A stretch of 14,309 bases of DNA from positions 1 through 14,309 of the forward strand of contig CAYQJD010000026.1 of assembly GCA_964417835.1 (NCBI GenBank), read 5' to 3'. A program made the position numbers and the translations under genes. How positions within the stretch are numbered: position 1 is the stretch's first letter; each line of letters opens with the position of its first letter. This stretch comes from UMGS1124 sp964417835. Lineage in GTDB: Bacteria > Bacillota_I > Bacilli_A > RF39 > UBA660. This document shows positions 1 through 5,806 of the stretch, piece by piece. Under the pieces are notes generated by a model. The model saw only the letters and a list, made by a program, of their open reading frames with translations, was not told the DNA's origin and made no database searches.

Positions 1-116
1 TAGATAAATATAATATTTCTAATACACCAGCATTGATAATCAATGATAAAGTAATAACTCAAGGAAAAGTCTTAACAGAAAAAGAAATAAAAAAATATAT
101 ACAGATATTAAATTAA
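1..116 (+). CDS. C-terminal end of a thioredoxin-fold (redox-active disulfide type) protein, partial
   Basis: An open frame enters from the left edge (first full codon at 3) and ends at TAA 114-116. The visible 37 residues contain NTPALIINDKVITQGK followed by a charged helix ending KYIQILN. The cis-proline TPAL(I/V)I-N-G/D-K pattern followed by a turn and a C-terminal helix is typical of the small thioredoxin_3 / glutaredoxin-like proteins, which usually carry an N-terminal CxxC that would lie outside this window. The next gene starts 17 bases downstream, so the two may be co-transcribed. The assignment rests on a short tail only. It could be another thioredoxin-fold protein. Confidence 0.55.
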   Translation, partial: DKYNISNTPALIINDKVITQGKVLTEKEIKKYIQILN

Positions 117-133
117 TAGAAAGGGAATAGAAT

Positions 134-817
134 ATGGATTATTATTTTATAAGTTATGGATTAACGTTTATTGCGTTAATCATAACAGTTGCCGCACAGG
201 CATTTGTTTCATCTTCATATAAAAAATATAGTAAAGTAAAAAATGAAAGAGGCCTTACAGGTTATGATGCGGCAAGATATATATTAGATAATAATGGATT
301 GCAAGATGTATCTATTGGCGAAGTAAATGGGTATTTAAGTGATCATTATGATCCACGAAAAAAACAAGTAAATTTATCGAGAAATATTTATTATGGTACT
401 TCTATTGCAAGCGTAAGTGTTGCTTGTCATGAATGTGGTCATGCAATTCAAGACAAAGATAACTATATTTTTATGCGTATTAGAGCGAGTTTAGTACCAG
501 TAGTTAATTTTTCTTCTTATGCAGGATATTTTGCAATCGTATTAGGTGTGTTATTTAGTGCAATTAATTTGATATGGATAGGTATTATTTTAGAAGTAGT
601 TATTTTTTTATTCCAACTTATAACATTACCTGTAGAAATTGATGCAAGTAAAAGAGCATTAAAAGAACTAGATTATTCTCATTTTTTAACAAGTAAAGAA
701 TTAAAGAAAGGGAAAATAGTATTAACAGCTGCTGCCTTAACTTATGTAGCAAGTGTTACAACGGCATTGATTCAAATACTAAGATTAATATTACTATTCG
801 GAAGAAGGGACGATTAA
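134..817 (+). CDS. Membrane-embedded neutral zinc metallopeptidase, YugP / Zn_peptidase_2 family
   Basis: This 227-residue protein has an N-terminal membrane segment (about 5-25) and a cytosolic-type domain carrying the zinc signature HECGH at 99-103 (H99 and H103 as ligands, E100 catalytic). Two further hydrophobic stretches follow at about 121-165, then LPVEIDAS with E168 as the probable third zinc ligand, and a last membrane segment at about 196-222. This order and length match the uncharacterised YugP-type membrane peptidases of Bacillota. The substrate is unknown. The ATG at 136-bp context is preceded by a purine-rich AGAAAGGGA site. The stop codon shares one base with the start of relQ (TAATG), which suggests translational coupling. 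Family confidence is high; physiological role is open. Confidence 0.88.
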   Translation: MDYYFISYGLTFIALIITVAAQAFVSSSYKKYSKVKNERGLTGYDAARYILDNNGLQDVSIGEVNGYLSDHYDPRKKQVNLSRNIYYGTSIASVSVACHECGHAIQDKDNYIFMRIRASLVPVVNFSSYAGYFAIVLGVLFSAINLIWIGIILEVVIFLFQLITLPVEIDASKRALKELDYSHFLTSKELKKGKIVLTAAALTYVASVTTALIQILRLILLFGRRDD

Positions 818-1512
818 TGTTTCAACAAGATTCGTGGCTAAAAGAGTTCAATAATGTTAAATTATATTATGAAGCTGCTTTAAAGCAATTACAAACAGAA
901 CTAAATATTATAAATGATGAATTTTTTGCGTTAAGTGAAATACAGCCAATTAATCATATAAAAACCAGAATAAAAACATTTAGCAGCATTTATGAGAAAA
1001 TGAATCGTAAAAATATAGATTTTACAATTGAGAATACTTTTTTGTTATGTGATGTCGTAGGAGCAAGAATTATTTGTAATTTTGTAGATGATATTTATTC
1101 TGTAATAGCAAAGATAAAAAGTAAAGGTAGCCTCACTATTATAGAAGAAAAGGACTATATAAAAAATCCAAAGATAAGCGGGTATAGAGGGTACCATATT
1201 ATTGTCCAAATTCCTGTTGTTATTAATGGAGTTAAGAGAAATATAAATTGTGAAATTCAAATACGAAGTACGGCAATGGATTTCTGGGCATCTAGTGAGC
1301 ATAAACTAAATTACAAATCAACTTGTATGTCTGATAAAGATAAAAAAGAGTTGAAGAAACTTGCTGATGATGTTTGGAAGATGGATCAAACAATGAATAG
1401 GCTTTCAAGAAAAAGAAAAGAATTTGATTCATTAGAATCAAAACAAACTACTGACATAAATCTATTAAGTAGATTATTTTCAAAAAATGTAGAAAATAAA
1501 GTATATGAATAA
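817..1512 (+). CDS. relQ: Small alarmone synthetase, (p)ppGpp synthetase RelQ/YjbM type
   Basis: The protein transfers pyrophosphate from ATP to GDP or GTP to make the stringent-response alarmones. At 231 residues it contains only the synthetase domain; there is no HD hydrolase, TGS or ACT domain, as expected for cytosolic tetrameric SAS proteins. Visible motifs are PINHIKTRIK (44-53), DVVGARIIC with D79 for metal and R84, DYIKNPKISGYRGYH (113-127, the guanine-binding G-loop region), EIQIRS (146-151) with E146 and Q148, and DFWASSEHKL (155-164). The G-loop reads GYRGYH where B. subtilis YjbM has GYRSLH, a mild substitution. Its start overlaps the stop of the metallopeptidase gene by one base, and the next gene follows 14 bases after. 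A separate hydrolase would be needed elsewhere in the genome. Confidence 0.92.
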   Translation: MFQQDSWLKEFNNVKLYYEAALKQLQTELNIINDEFFALSEIQPINHIKTRIKTFSSIYEKMNRKNIDFTIENTFLLCDVVGARIICNFVDDIYSVIAKIKSKGSLTIIEEKDYIKNPKISGYRGYHIIVQIPVVINGVKRNINCEIQIRSTAMDFWASSEHKLNYKSTCMSDKDKKELKKLADDVWKMDQTMNRLSRKRKEFDSLESKQTTDINLLSRLFSKNVENKVYE

Positions 1513-1526
1513 ATAGCAAAGGTATT

Positions 1527-2312
1527 ATGTGGAAAGTTATGAAGTTAAAAGAAGTTAAATTTAATCAGGTAATTCGCTCTATTTTAAGTTTAATAGTTGT
1601 AGTTATAATGATAAGGCAATTTTTCTTAAAAGAGTGGTTTATGATGTTTGCTTGTTTTTATACTTTAGTATTATTTTCATTACCGAGAATATTTGATAAA
1701 AAATTTAATATTAAATTTCCAATGTCAATCGAAATTGTAATATACCTTTTTATTTTTGCATCAGAAATTATGGGAGAAATCGGAGAATATTATATAAATA
1801 TTACATGGTGGGATGATTTGCTCCATTTTACAAGTGGGATGTTATTAGTATCAGTAGGGCTATTTTTTATAACTCTTGTAGATAAAAAGAATGAAAAATT
1901 AAGATTGCCAATATTTTATAAAATAATAATTTCGTTTTGCTTTACTATGACAATTCTTGTTTTGTGGGAATGCTTTGAATTTGGTGTTGATAATCTTGTA
2001 GGAGCTGATATGCAGAAAGATACTTTAATAACGGAAATTAGAAGTGTAGATCTAAATGATGAGAAAGTCAATAAAGCAATAAAAATTGATATTGATGAAT
2101 TAATTGTTAATGGAGAAAATTGGATCCAAAAATATGGTGGATATATAGATATTGGATTATATGATACTATGTATGATTTATTAGATGGTGTACTAGGTGC
2201 TTCTGTATTTTCTATAATTAGTTATATCTATTTAAGAAAAAAAATGAATTATGATGAAATTAAAAACATAACATCAACAAATACAAAAAAATTATTTAAA
2301 AAAATGAAATAA
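1527..2312 (+). CDS. Multi-pass membrane protein with conserved WWDDLLH motif (DUF2238/YjdF-like)
   Basis: This 261-residue protein has hydrophobic segments at about 17-30, 36-55, 69-85, 100-117, 130-148 and 221-237. The polar residues lie in the pattern seen in DUF2238/YjdF-like membrane proteins: WWDDLLH (94-100), WECFEF (147-152) and DIGLYDTMYDLLDG (208-221). Such clusters of D, H and E at membrane boundaries suggest a metal- or lipid-related active site, but I know of no established function. A charged soluble insert lies between the last two helices (about 160-205). ATG at 1527 has AAAGG eight bases upstream; ATG at 1539 is an alternative. It is the last gene of the run with the metallopeptidase and relQ. 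Membrane topology is solid; the family name is tentative. Confidence 0.65.
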   Translation: MWKVMKLKEVKFNQVIRSILSLIVVVIMIRQFFLKEWFMMFACFYTLVLFSLPRIFDKKFNIKFPMSIEIVIYLFIFASEIMGEIGEYYINITWWDDLLHFTSGMLLVSVGLFFITLVDKKNEKLRLPIFYKIIISFCFTMTILVLWECFEFGVDNLVGADMQKDTLITEIRSVDLNDEKVNKAIKIDIDELIVNGENWIQKYGGYIDIGLYDTMYDLLDGVLGASVFSIISYIYLRKKMNYDEIKNITSTNTKKLFKKMK

Positions 2313-2332
2313 AAAGTTGTTCAAACTTTTTT
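2311..2332 (+). terminator. AT-rich hairpin immediately after the membrane-protein stop
   Basis: AAAAAGTT and AACTTTTT form an 8-bp stem around the loop GTTCA, starting inside the stop codon of the preceding gene and ending in a T run. Only one G:C pair supports it, so it is weak alone. It would read as a terminator on either strand and is followed by a better hairpin at 2347. Confidence 0.35.
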
Positions 2333-2346
2333 GAGCGTAATAAATT

Positions 2347-2372
2347 CTAACTAATACTAGTTAGTTTTTTTT
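2347..2372 (+). terminator. Rho-independent terminator of the metallopeptidase-relQ-membrane protein run
   Basis: CTAACTA and TAGTTAG form a perfect 7-bp stem with loop ATAC, followed directly by eight T residues. It lies 35 bases after the stop of the last gene and closes the plus-strand run. Confidence 0.75.
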
Positions 2373-2529
2373 GTTTAAATAAATATTAGAATAAATAATA
2401 TTATAAATAGTTTTATTGAATAGGTGAACAATATAAAATTTTAGAGCTAAATTATATATTTCATGTTACACTAATAATAATTAATAAATTATTTAATTTC
2501 TTATTTATAGACAGCAATTTGACAGAAGG

Positions 2530-2567
2530 CTCGAACTTTTGAATTTTTATTGAATTTCGAGTTTTTT
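2530..2567 (+). terminator. Orphan terminator-like hairpin
   Basis: CTCGAA (2530-2535) pairs with TTCGAG (2556-2561) and six T residues follow. The interior can add a few weaker pairs. The T run is only on the plus-strand side, so it would end a rightward transcript, yet no gene lies between it and the terminator at 2347. It may be a second-line terminator or the end of a small RNA. Confidence 0.45.
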
Positions 2568-2649
2568 ATATAAAAGAAATAATTATGAATATTTTTTTAA
2601 TTTAAATATGACAGATATTTTTACCGAAATTTCTTATTTGTAATATTTT

Positions 2650-2679
2650 ATATTTTCATAATATTTAATATATTATGAA
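2650..2679 (-). repeat. Left copy of a 30-bp palindromic inverted repeat flanking the integrase
   Basis: The reverse complement of these 30 bases is identical to 4012-4041. Each copy is itself an interrupted palindrome: arms TTCATAATAT and ATATTATGAA around five central bases (TTAAT here on the plus strand, ATTAA in the right copy). The central bases and the four to five outer bases are asymmetric and match only in inverted orientation, which fixes the relationship as inverted. No T run follows on either strand, so it is not a terminator. Confidence 0.8.
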
Positions 2680-2725
2680 AAGTATATTAATTTAACCTGA
2701 ATTTTATTTCTTTTTTTTTAATTTT

Positions 2726-2743
2726 TGACTAATTTTTTGACTA
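2726..2743 (-). repeat. Tandem TAGTCA repeat at the 3' end of the integrase
   Basis: On the minus strand TAGTCA is followed after five bases by TTAGTCA; the first copy contains the integrase stop codon TAG. A near-identical pair lies in the integrase 5' leader at 3869-3885. Paired short direct repeats at both ends fit arm-type sites bound by the N-terminal domain of a Tn916-type integrase. That role is inferred. Confidence 0.5.
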
Positions 2744-3850
2744 TAAATGTATTGGGAAACTTAATTTTTTATTCATAAATTCTTTTTTGATATCTAAACT
2801 TGGATGCACATATAAAGATAAAGTTATTTTTATATCAGAATGTCCTAGAATTTCGCTTAATGATTTGGGATCAAGTCCTAATTCAATACAATTAGTAGCA
2901 AAAGTATGTCTTAAAGTATGATATTTATAATTTTTTAATCCACAATTTTTTAATATTTTTTTATATTGGTTATAATAATTTCTTGGATCTATGAACTTTT
3001 TTGAAGAAGTAATAATGTAGAAATCATCATTCTTATTTCCTTTAAACTTTTTTAATATTTCATTTAAATTTGAATTTATAGGTATTTCTCGCATTGAATT
3101 TTCTGTTTTTGTTTTTGTTATTATTAATTTAGTTTTATTAGATGAATTATTACTCATGTCTTTAACTCTAACCACAGTATTTTTGACAGTTATTATTCCT
3201 GTATTCAGGTCAATATTTTCCCATTTTAGAGCACATATTTCACCAATTCTTAGTCCGACGTATAATGATATTAATATGCCTATTGTATATTCATTTATGT
3301 TATTACATATATATTTTTCAAGCAATAATTTATCATTTTTTTCTAAAATATTAATATTATTTTTTGTTATTTTAGGTAATTTTATTTTTAAATTTATGTT
3401 ACAAAAAAATAATATTTGTTTTAAAATAATGATGATCTCTTTAATAGTAGACATTTTCAAATTTGATTTATTAATTTTATTTAAAGTAAAATTGTTTATT
3501 AACTCTTCATTTATATCTCTTAATAAGATATTTCCTAAATATGGTTTTATATGCTTATTAACAACACTGTAATAATATGTATATGTAGATTGTTTAATTG
3601 AAATTTTTTGATAATCTAACCATTGATTGATTTTTTCATATAAAAATATTAAATCATTATTATTTTTTTCTTTTTTTACTATTTTTTCTAAGTTCATTAA
3701 TGTTTTAATTCTTTTTTCTTTTACTTCTTTATAACTTTTTCCATATAAATAACCATATTTATATTGCCCGTTTATAGTATACCCTTTGATATATCTTGCT
3801 TCCCATCTTCCGTCATTTCTATGAAAAATATTTTCTCCTTTTCTTGCCAT
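2741..3850 (-). CDS. Tyrosine recombinase / integrase, Tn916-type
   Basis: This 369-residue site-specific recombinase is of the DNA breakage-and-rejoining family. Residues about 5-50 (IFHRNDGRWEARYIKG onward) match the N-terminal arm-DNA-binding domain of Tn916-like integrases, about 65-160 is the SAM-like core-binding domain, and 165-355 is the catalytic domain. The catalytic set is complete: R201 (GLRIGE), K248, H311-x-x-R314 (HTLRH), H337 (LGHSD) and nucleophile Y347. It should be active. The start ATG has an ideal AAGGAGG site (plus-strand 3858-3864). No excisionase, relaxase or cargo gene is adjacent, so this is a stand-alone recombinase or the residue of a mobile element. Its flanking inverted palindromes and TAGTCA repeats are candidate substrates. 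Family assignment is very secure; the reaction it carries out here is not. Confidence 0.95.
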   Translation of the reverse strand: MARKGENIFHRNDGRWEARYIKGYTINGQYKYGYLYGKSYKEVKEKRIKTLMNLEKIVKKEKNNNDLIFLYEKINQWLDYQKISIKQSTYTYYYSVVNKHIKPYLGNILLRDINEELINNFTLNKINKSNLKMSTIKEIIIILKQILFFCNINLKIKLPKITKNNINILEKNDKLLLEKYICNNINEYTIGILISLYVGLRIGEICALKWENIDLNTGIITVKNTVVRVKDMSNNSSNKTKLIITKTKTENSMREIPINSNLNEILKKFKGNKNDDFYIITSSKKFIDPRNYYNQYKKILKNCGLKNYKYHTLRHTFATNCIELGLDPKSLSEILGHSDIKITLSLYVHPSLDIKKEFMNKKLSFPIHL

Positions 3851-3857
3851 ATTCTTT

Positions 3858-3864
3858 CCTCCTT
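3858..3864 (-). promoter_or_regulatory. Strong ribosome-binding site of the integrase
   Basis: The minus strand reads AAGGAGG seven bases before the ATG (complement of 3848-3850), which fixes the start MARKGENIF. Confidence 0.85.
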
Positions 3865-3868
3865 ATAA

Positions 3869-3885
3869 TGACTAACTTATGACTA
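3869..3885 (-). repeat. Tandem TAGTCA repeat in the integrase 5' leader
   Basis: On the minus strand TAGTCA, four bases, then TTAGTCA, lying between the putative promoter and the ribosome-binding site of the integrase. It matches the pair at 2726-2743 in order and orientation, with one base less in the spacer. It may be an arm-type integrase site and could also let the integrase repress itself. Confidence 0.5.
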
Positions 3886-3903
3886 AAAATTCTTTTCATA
3901 AAG

Positions 3904-3940
3904 ATTATAATTATAATTTATTTTTTTAAATTTTTATCAA
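3904..3940 (-). promoter_or_regulatory. Putative integrase promoter
   Basis: On the minus strand, TTGATA (complement of 3935-3940) is followed by two overlapping TATAAT-like boxes (complement of 3910-3915 and 3904-3909). The nearer box is 19 bases away, longer than ideal. It lies back to back with the plus-strand promoter at 3956-3984. Confidence 0.4.
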
Positions 3941-3955
3941 ATTTTGATTTAAAGA

Positions 3956-3984
3956 TTGCAAAAATAGTTTTTTTTTGATAAAAT
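3956..3984 (+). promoter_or_regulatory. Outward-facing plus-strand promoter beside the integrase
   Basis: TTGCAA, a 17-base spacer, then TAAAAT; expected start near 3991. It is divergent from the integrase promoter, lies just inside the right inverted repeat and points across it. If the segment between the repeats inverted, this promoter would face left toward 2650. The next strong terminator downstream is at 4353-4389. Confidence 0.55.
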
Positions 3985-4011
3985 TTAAGTACAATGATAA
4001 AGAAAAATGCA

Positions 4012-4041
4012 TTCATAATATATTAAATATTATGAAAATAT
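4012..4041 (+). repeat. Right copy of the 30-bp palindromic inverted repeat
   Basis: Exact reverse complement of 2650-2679; 1,332 bases lie between the two copies and contain the integrase, both TAGTCA pairs and the divergent promoters. Half-site-like TTTTCATAA also recurs at 3893-3901. Candidate crossover site of the adjacent recombinase or operator of a regulator. Confidence 0.8.
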
Positions 4042-4115
4042 CAACTAAAGTTATAGCTATTCTTTATCTAATTTGTTATACATTTATAGTATTAACAAAT
4101 AAAAAAAAATTATGA
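4032..4115 (+). CDS. Possible 27-residue hydrophobic peptide
   Basis: ATG at 4032 opens a frame of 27 codons ending in TGA 4113-4115. The peptide has a short basic start (MKISTK), one hydrophobic span (VIAILYLICYTFIVL) and a basic end (NKKKL), the layout of small membrane peptides such as type I toxins, and also of truncated membrane-protein starts. There is no ribosome-binding site, and the start codon sits in the 3' arm of the palindromic repeat. Being so short, it could easily be chance. I do not recognise a family. Confidence 0.2.
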   Translation: MKISTKVIAILYLICYTFIVLTNKKKL

Positions 4116-4352
4116 ATATTTTATTCATAAAAAGGAGGTGTATAAAAAATTATAAGTAATAAGAATTTTAGTATAATCTTTTCTATAAAAAACTTATTAC
4201 TAATTTTTTCAAATAATATCTAAACATATTTATATGTTATTGTGCGATAGATATTATTACAAATAATAATACTTTAATAAACTATTTCAATTATTCTTTA
4301 GCTAAAACTTTTTCTATCCAAATGCTATAGTTTAATTTATAGTTTACCTGTT

Positions 4353-4389
4353 AAACAATTTAAAGTTTTTTCTTTAAATTGTTTTTTTT
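4353..4389 (+). terminator. Strong rho-independent terminator upstream of dgkA
   Basis: AAACAATTTAAAG (4353-4365) pairs perfectly with CTTTAAATTGTTT (4372-4384), 13 bp with a six-T loop, followed by further T residues. The T run is on the plus-strand side only, so it ends a rightward transcript that begins left of it. It supports transcription from 3956-3984 and isolates dgkA. Confidence 0.8.
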
Positions 4390-4464
4390 ATTATAAATTA
4401 AGAATTAAAAAAAATTTGTAGAATAATGTCGTGAGATATTTCTTTAATTATTATTAAAAATATA

Positions 4465-4473
4465 TGATACAAT
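4465..4473 (+). promoter_or_regulatory. Extended -10 promoter of dgkA
   Basis: TGATACAAT fits TGnTAnAAT; no good -35 is present, as is usual for extended -10 promoters. It lies 22 bases before the ATG, with GAAAGAGAG as ribosome-binding site between. Confidence 0.5.
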
Positions 4474-4494
4474 TTATATAGAAAGAGAGTATGT

Positions 4495-4848
4495 ATGAAA
4501 AAATTAATTAATAGTTTTAAATATGCAATTTGTGGAATAAAAAGTTCATTTAAATCAGAAAGAAATATGAAATTACATTTTTTTTCAATGTGTTGTGTTA
4601 TTATTTTAGGAATTTTATTAAAAATTTCTTTATTAGAATGGATTATTTGTCTAATATTATTTTCTTTAGTTATTTCTGCTGAAATGTTTAATACTTCCAT
4701 TGAAACTATTGTTGATATGATAACTAAAGAAAATAATAAACTGGCAAAATTGGCTAAAGACATTGCAGCTGGAGCAGTTTTATTTAATGCTATTATAGCT
4801 TTTATTATTGGACTATTAATTTTTCTTCCAAAATTTTTTAGTTATTAG
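4495..4848 (+). CDS. dgkA: Undecaprenol / diacylglycerol kinase, DgkA family
   Basis: This 117-residue integral membrane kinase of Gram-positive type phosphorylates undecaprenol, recycling the lipid carrier used in wall synthesis. Seen motifs: FKYAICGI (9-15), E22-x-N24 and H28 of the N-terminal amphipathic part, then EMFNTSIETIVD (63-74), the signature helix with E63, N66, E70 and D74, and AKDIAAGAVL (87-96). Membrane segments are at about 31-43, 48-66 and 94-112, the normal three-helix layout at normal length. A longer open frame on the opposite strand here is a shadow. In many Bacillota dgkA sits between ybeY and era; here it stands alone next to an integrase island, hinting at rearrangement. 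Its stop is immediately adjacent to the stop of the convergent activase gene. Confidence 0.93.
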   Translation: MKKLINSFKYAICGIKSSFKSERNMKLHFFSMCCVIILGILLKISLLEWIICLILFSLVISAEMFNTSIETIVDMITKENNKLAKLAKDIAAGAVLFNAIIAFIIGLLIFLPKFFSY

Positions 4849-5805
4849 TTATTTTTTATTAAGTACCAGCTCTCCATTGCTACATCTATTTCCCCATGAA
4901 TCAATTAGTTTTTTATTTTTGCTAACACATATAATTTCACAATGATTTGAGCATCGATTACATTCAATACCTTTTGTTTCAAATTTATCTTCAGTTATAG
5001 AAAAGTCAAAGCTAGTTTTTTTACTTGCATTTTTTGATAAGATTGCGATTCCTAAAGCCCCCATTAGATGCCCATTTTTATCTACAATAACTTCTTGACC
5101 AACTTCTTTTTCAAAAGCTTTTTTCACTCCAATATTTTTACTGACCCCACCTTGAAATATTATGGGTGTTTTTATTTTCTTACCTTTTCCTACATTGTTT
5201 AAATAATTTGATACAACACTATTACAAAGGCCTGCAATTATATCTTCTTTTTTATATCCCATTTGGGCTTTATGAACTAAGTCACTTTCTGCAAATACAG
5301 TACATCTGGCTGCAATTTTTGTTGGATTTTTACTGGTAAGCGCGATTGGGCCAAAGTCTTCAACTTTTACTCCTAACCGTTCAGCTTGACTTGATAAAAA
5401 AGAACCTGTTCCTGCAGCGCAAAGCGTATTCATCGCATAATCGACAACAATACCATCTTCTAATAAAATTATTTTCGAGTCTTGTCCACCAATTTCAAAT
5501 ATTGTTTTAACATCTGGGTAAAGTGATAGAGTACCAATAGCATGTGCAGTTATTTCGTTTTTTACTATATTTGCGTTTAACATTGTGCCAATTAGTTTTC
5601 GTGCAGATCCTGTTGTGCCAACTCCAATTATATTTAATTTGTTTTTATCTACTTGACTTTCCAAATTTGAAATCAATTTTTTTACCGCTTCAATAGGATT
5701 ACCTTTTGTCCAAATGTAATCACTTGCCAAAATGTTATTATCACAATCTATAATAACTCCTTTAGTTGATATTGATCCAATATCAATGCCTAAATAAGCG
5801 TTCAT
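4849..5805 (-). CDS. Acyl-CoA dehydratase activase (archerase), BadF/BadG/BcrA/HgdC family ATPase
   Basis: This homodimeric ASKHA-fold ATPase uses ATP hydrolysis to drive a low-potential electron from its bridging [4Fe-4S] cluster into a partner dehydratase-like protein. At 318 residues it shows the phosphate-1 motif GIDIGSISTKG (6-16), GVGTTGSARKLIG (61-73), FEIGGQDSK (103-111) and NTLCAAGTGSF (126-136) with C129, ARCTVFAESD (166-175) with C168, and the adenosine-type IIFQGGVSKN (215-224). C129 and C168 fall at the spacing of the two cluster ligands in Acidaminococcus HgdC. An extra C-terminal tail after about 275 carries ECNRCSNHCEIIC and a last C308, a cysteine-rich extension found in the activase-related branch with DUF2229 partners. 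It is last in a three-gene minus-strand operon, one base after the 355-residue protein. Substrate unknown; not a carbohydrate kinase despite the fold. Confidence 0.92.
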   Translation of the reverse strand: MNAYLGIDIGSISTKGVIIDCDNNILASDYIWTKGNPIEAVKKLISNLESQVDKNKLNIIGVGTTGSARKLIGTMLNANIVKNEITAHAIGTLSLYPDVKTIFEIGGQDSKIILLEDGIVVDYAMNTLCAAGTGSFLSSQAERLGVKVEDFGPIALTSKNPTKIAARCTVFAESDLVHKAQMGYKKEDIIAGLCNSVVSNYLNNVGKGKKIKTPIIFQGGVSKNIGVKKAFEKEVGQEVIVDKNGHLMGALGIAILSKNASKKTSFDFSITEDKFETKGIECNRCSNHCEIICVSKNKKLIDSWGNRCSNGELVLNKK

Positions 5806-5806
5806 T

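Larger units (their letters stand above)
2373..2740. other. Non-coding stretch left of the integrase
   Basis: No open frame with a credible start is seen on either strand. It holds the orphan terminator at 2530-2567, one copy of a 15-bp sequence (2581-2595) that recurs at 4108-4122, the left palindromic repeat (2650-2679) and the tandem TAGTCA repeat that begins at 2726. A perfect TTGACA at 2519-2524 has no convincing -10 at the proper distance. Confidence 0.6.
3991..4389 (+). ncRNA. Candidate non-coding or small-peptide transcript between integrase and dgkA
   Basis: The stretch runs from the promoter at 3956-3984 to the strong terminator at 4353-4389 with no ordinary gene. Read as RNA it has a succession of hairpins: the palindromic repeat (4012-4036), a second palindrome (4110-4130), AGTAATAAG with CTTATTACT (4155-4163/4193-4201), and a two-layer structure in which AATAATATCTA (4212-4222) pairs with TAGATATTATT (4248-4258) around an inner AACATA/TATGTT stem. 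It also carries a near-perfect ribosome-binding sequence (4133-4140) without a standard start codon. AT-rich DNA makes chance hairpins common, so only the promoter-to-terminator frame and the 11-bp stem are persuasive. I do not recognise a known RNA family. Confidence 0.3.

Noticed and set aside
2650..2685. Chromosome-dimer resolution (dif/Xer) site
   Set aside because: The half-sites resemble TTATG-type Xer arms but the spacing is not the 11-6-11 layout, and there are two inverted copies beside an integrase rather than one.
3156..3572. 138-codon plus-strand frame opposite the integrase
   Set aside because: It lies wholly inside the integrase gene, is a string of hydrophobic residues produced by the complement of A-rich codons, and has no ribosome site.
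4398..4763. 121-codon minus-strand frame over dgkA
   Set aside because: It is antisense to the conserved dgkA motifs, and the sense protein is clearly the real one.
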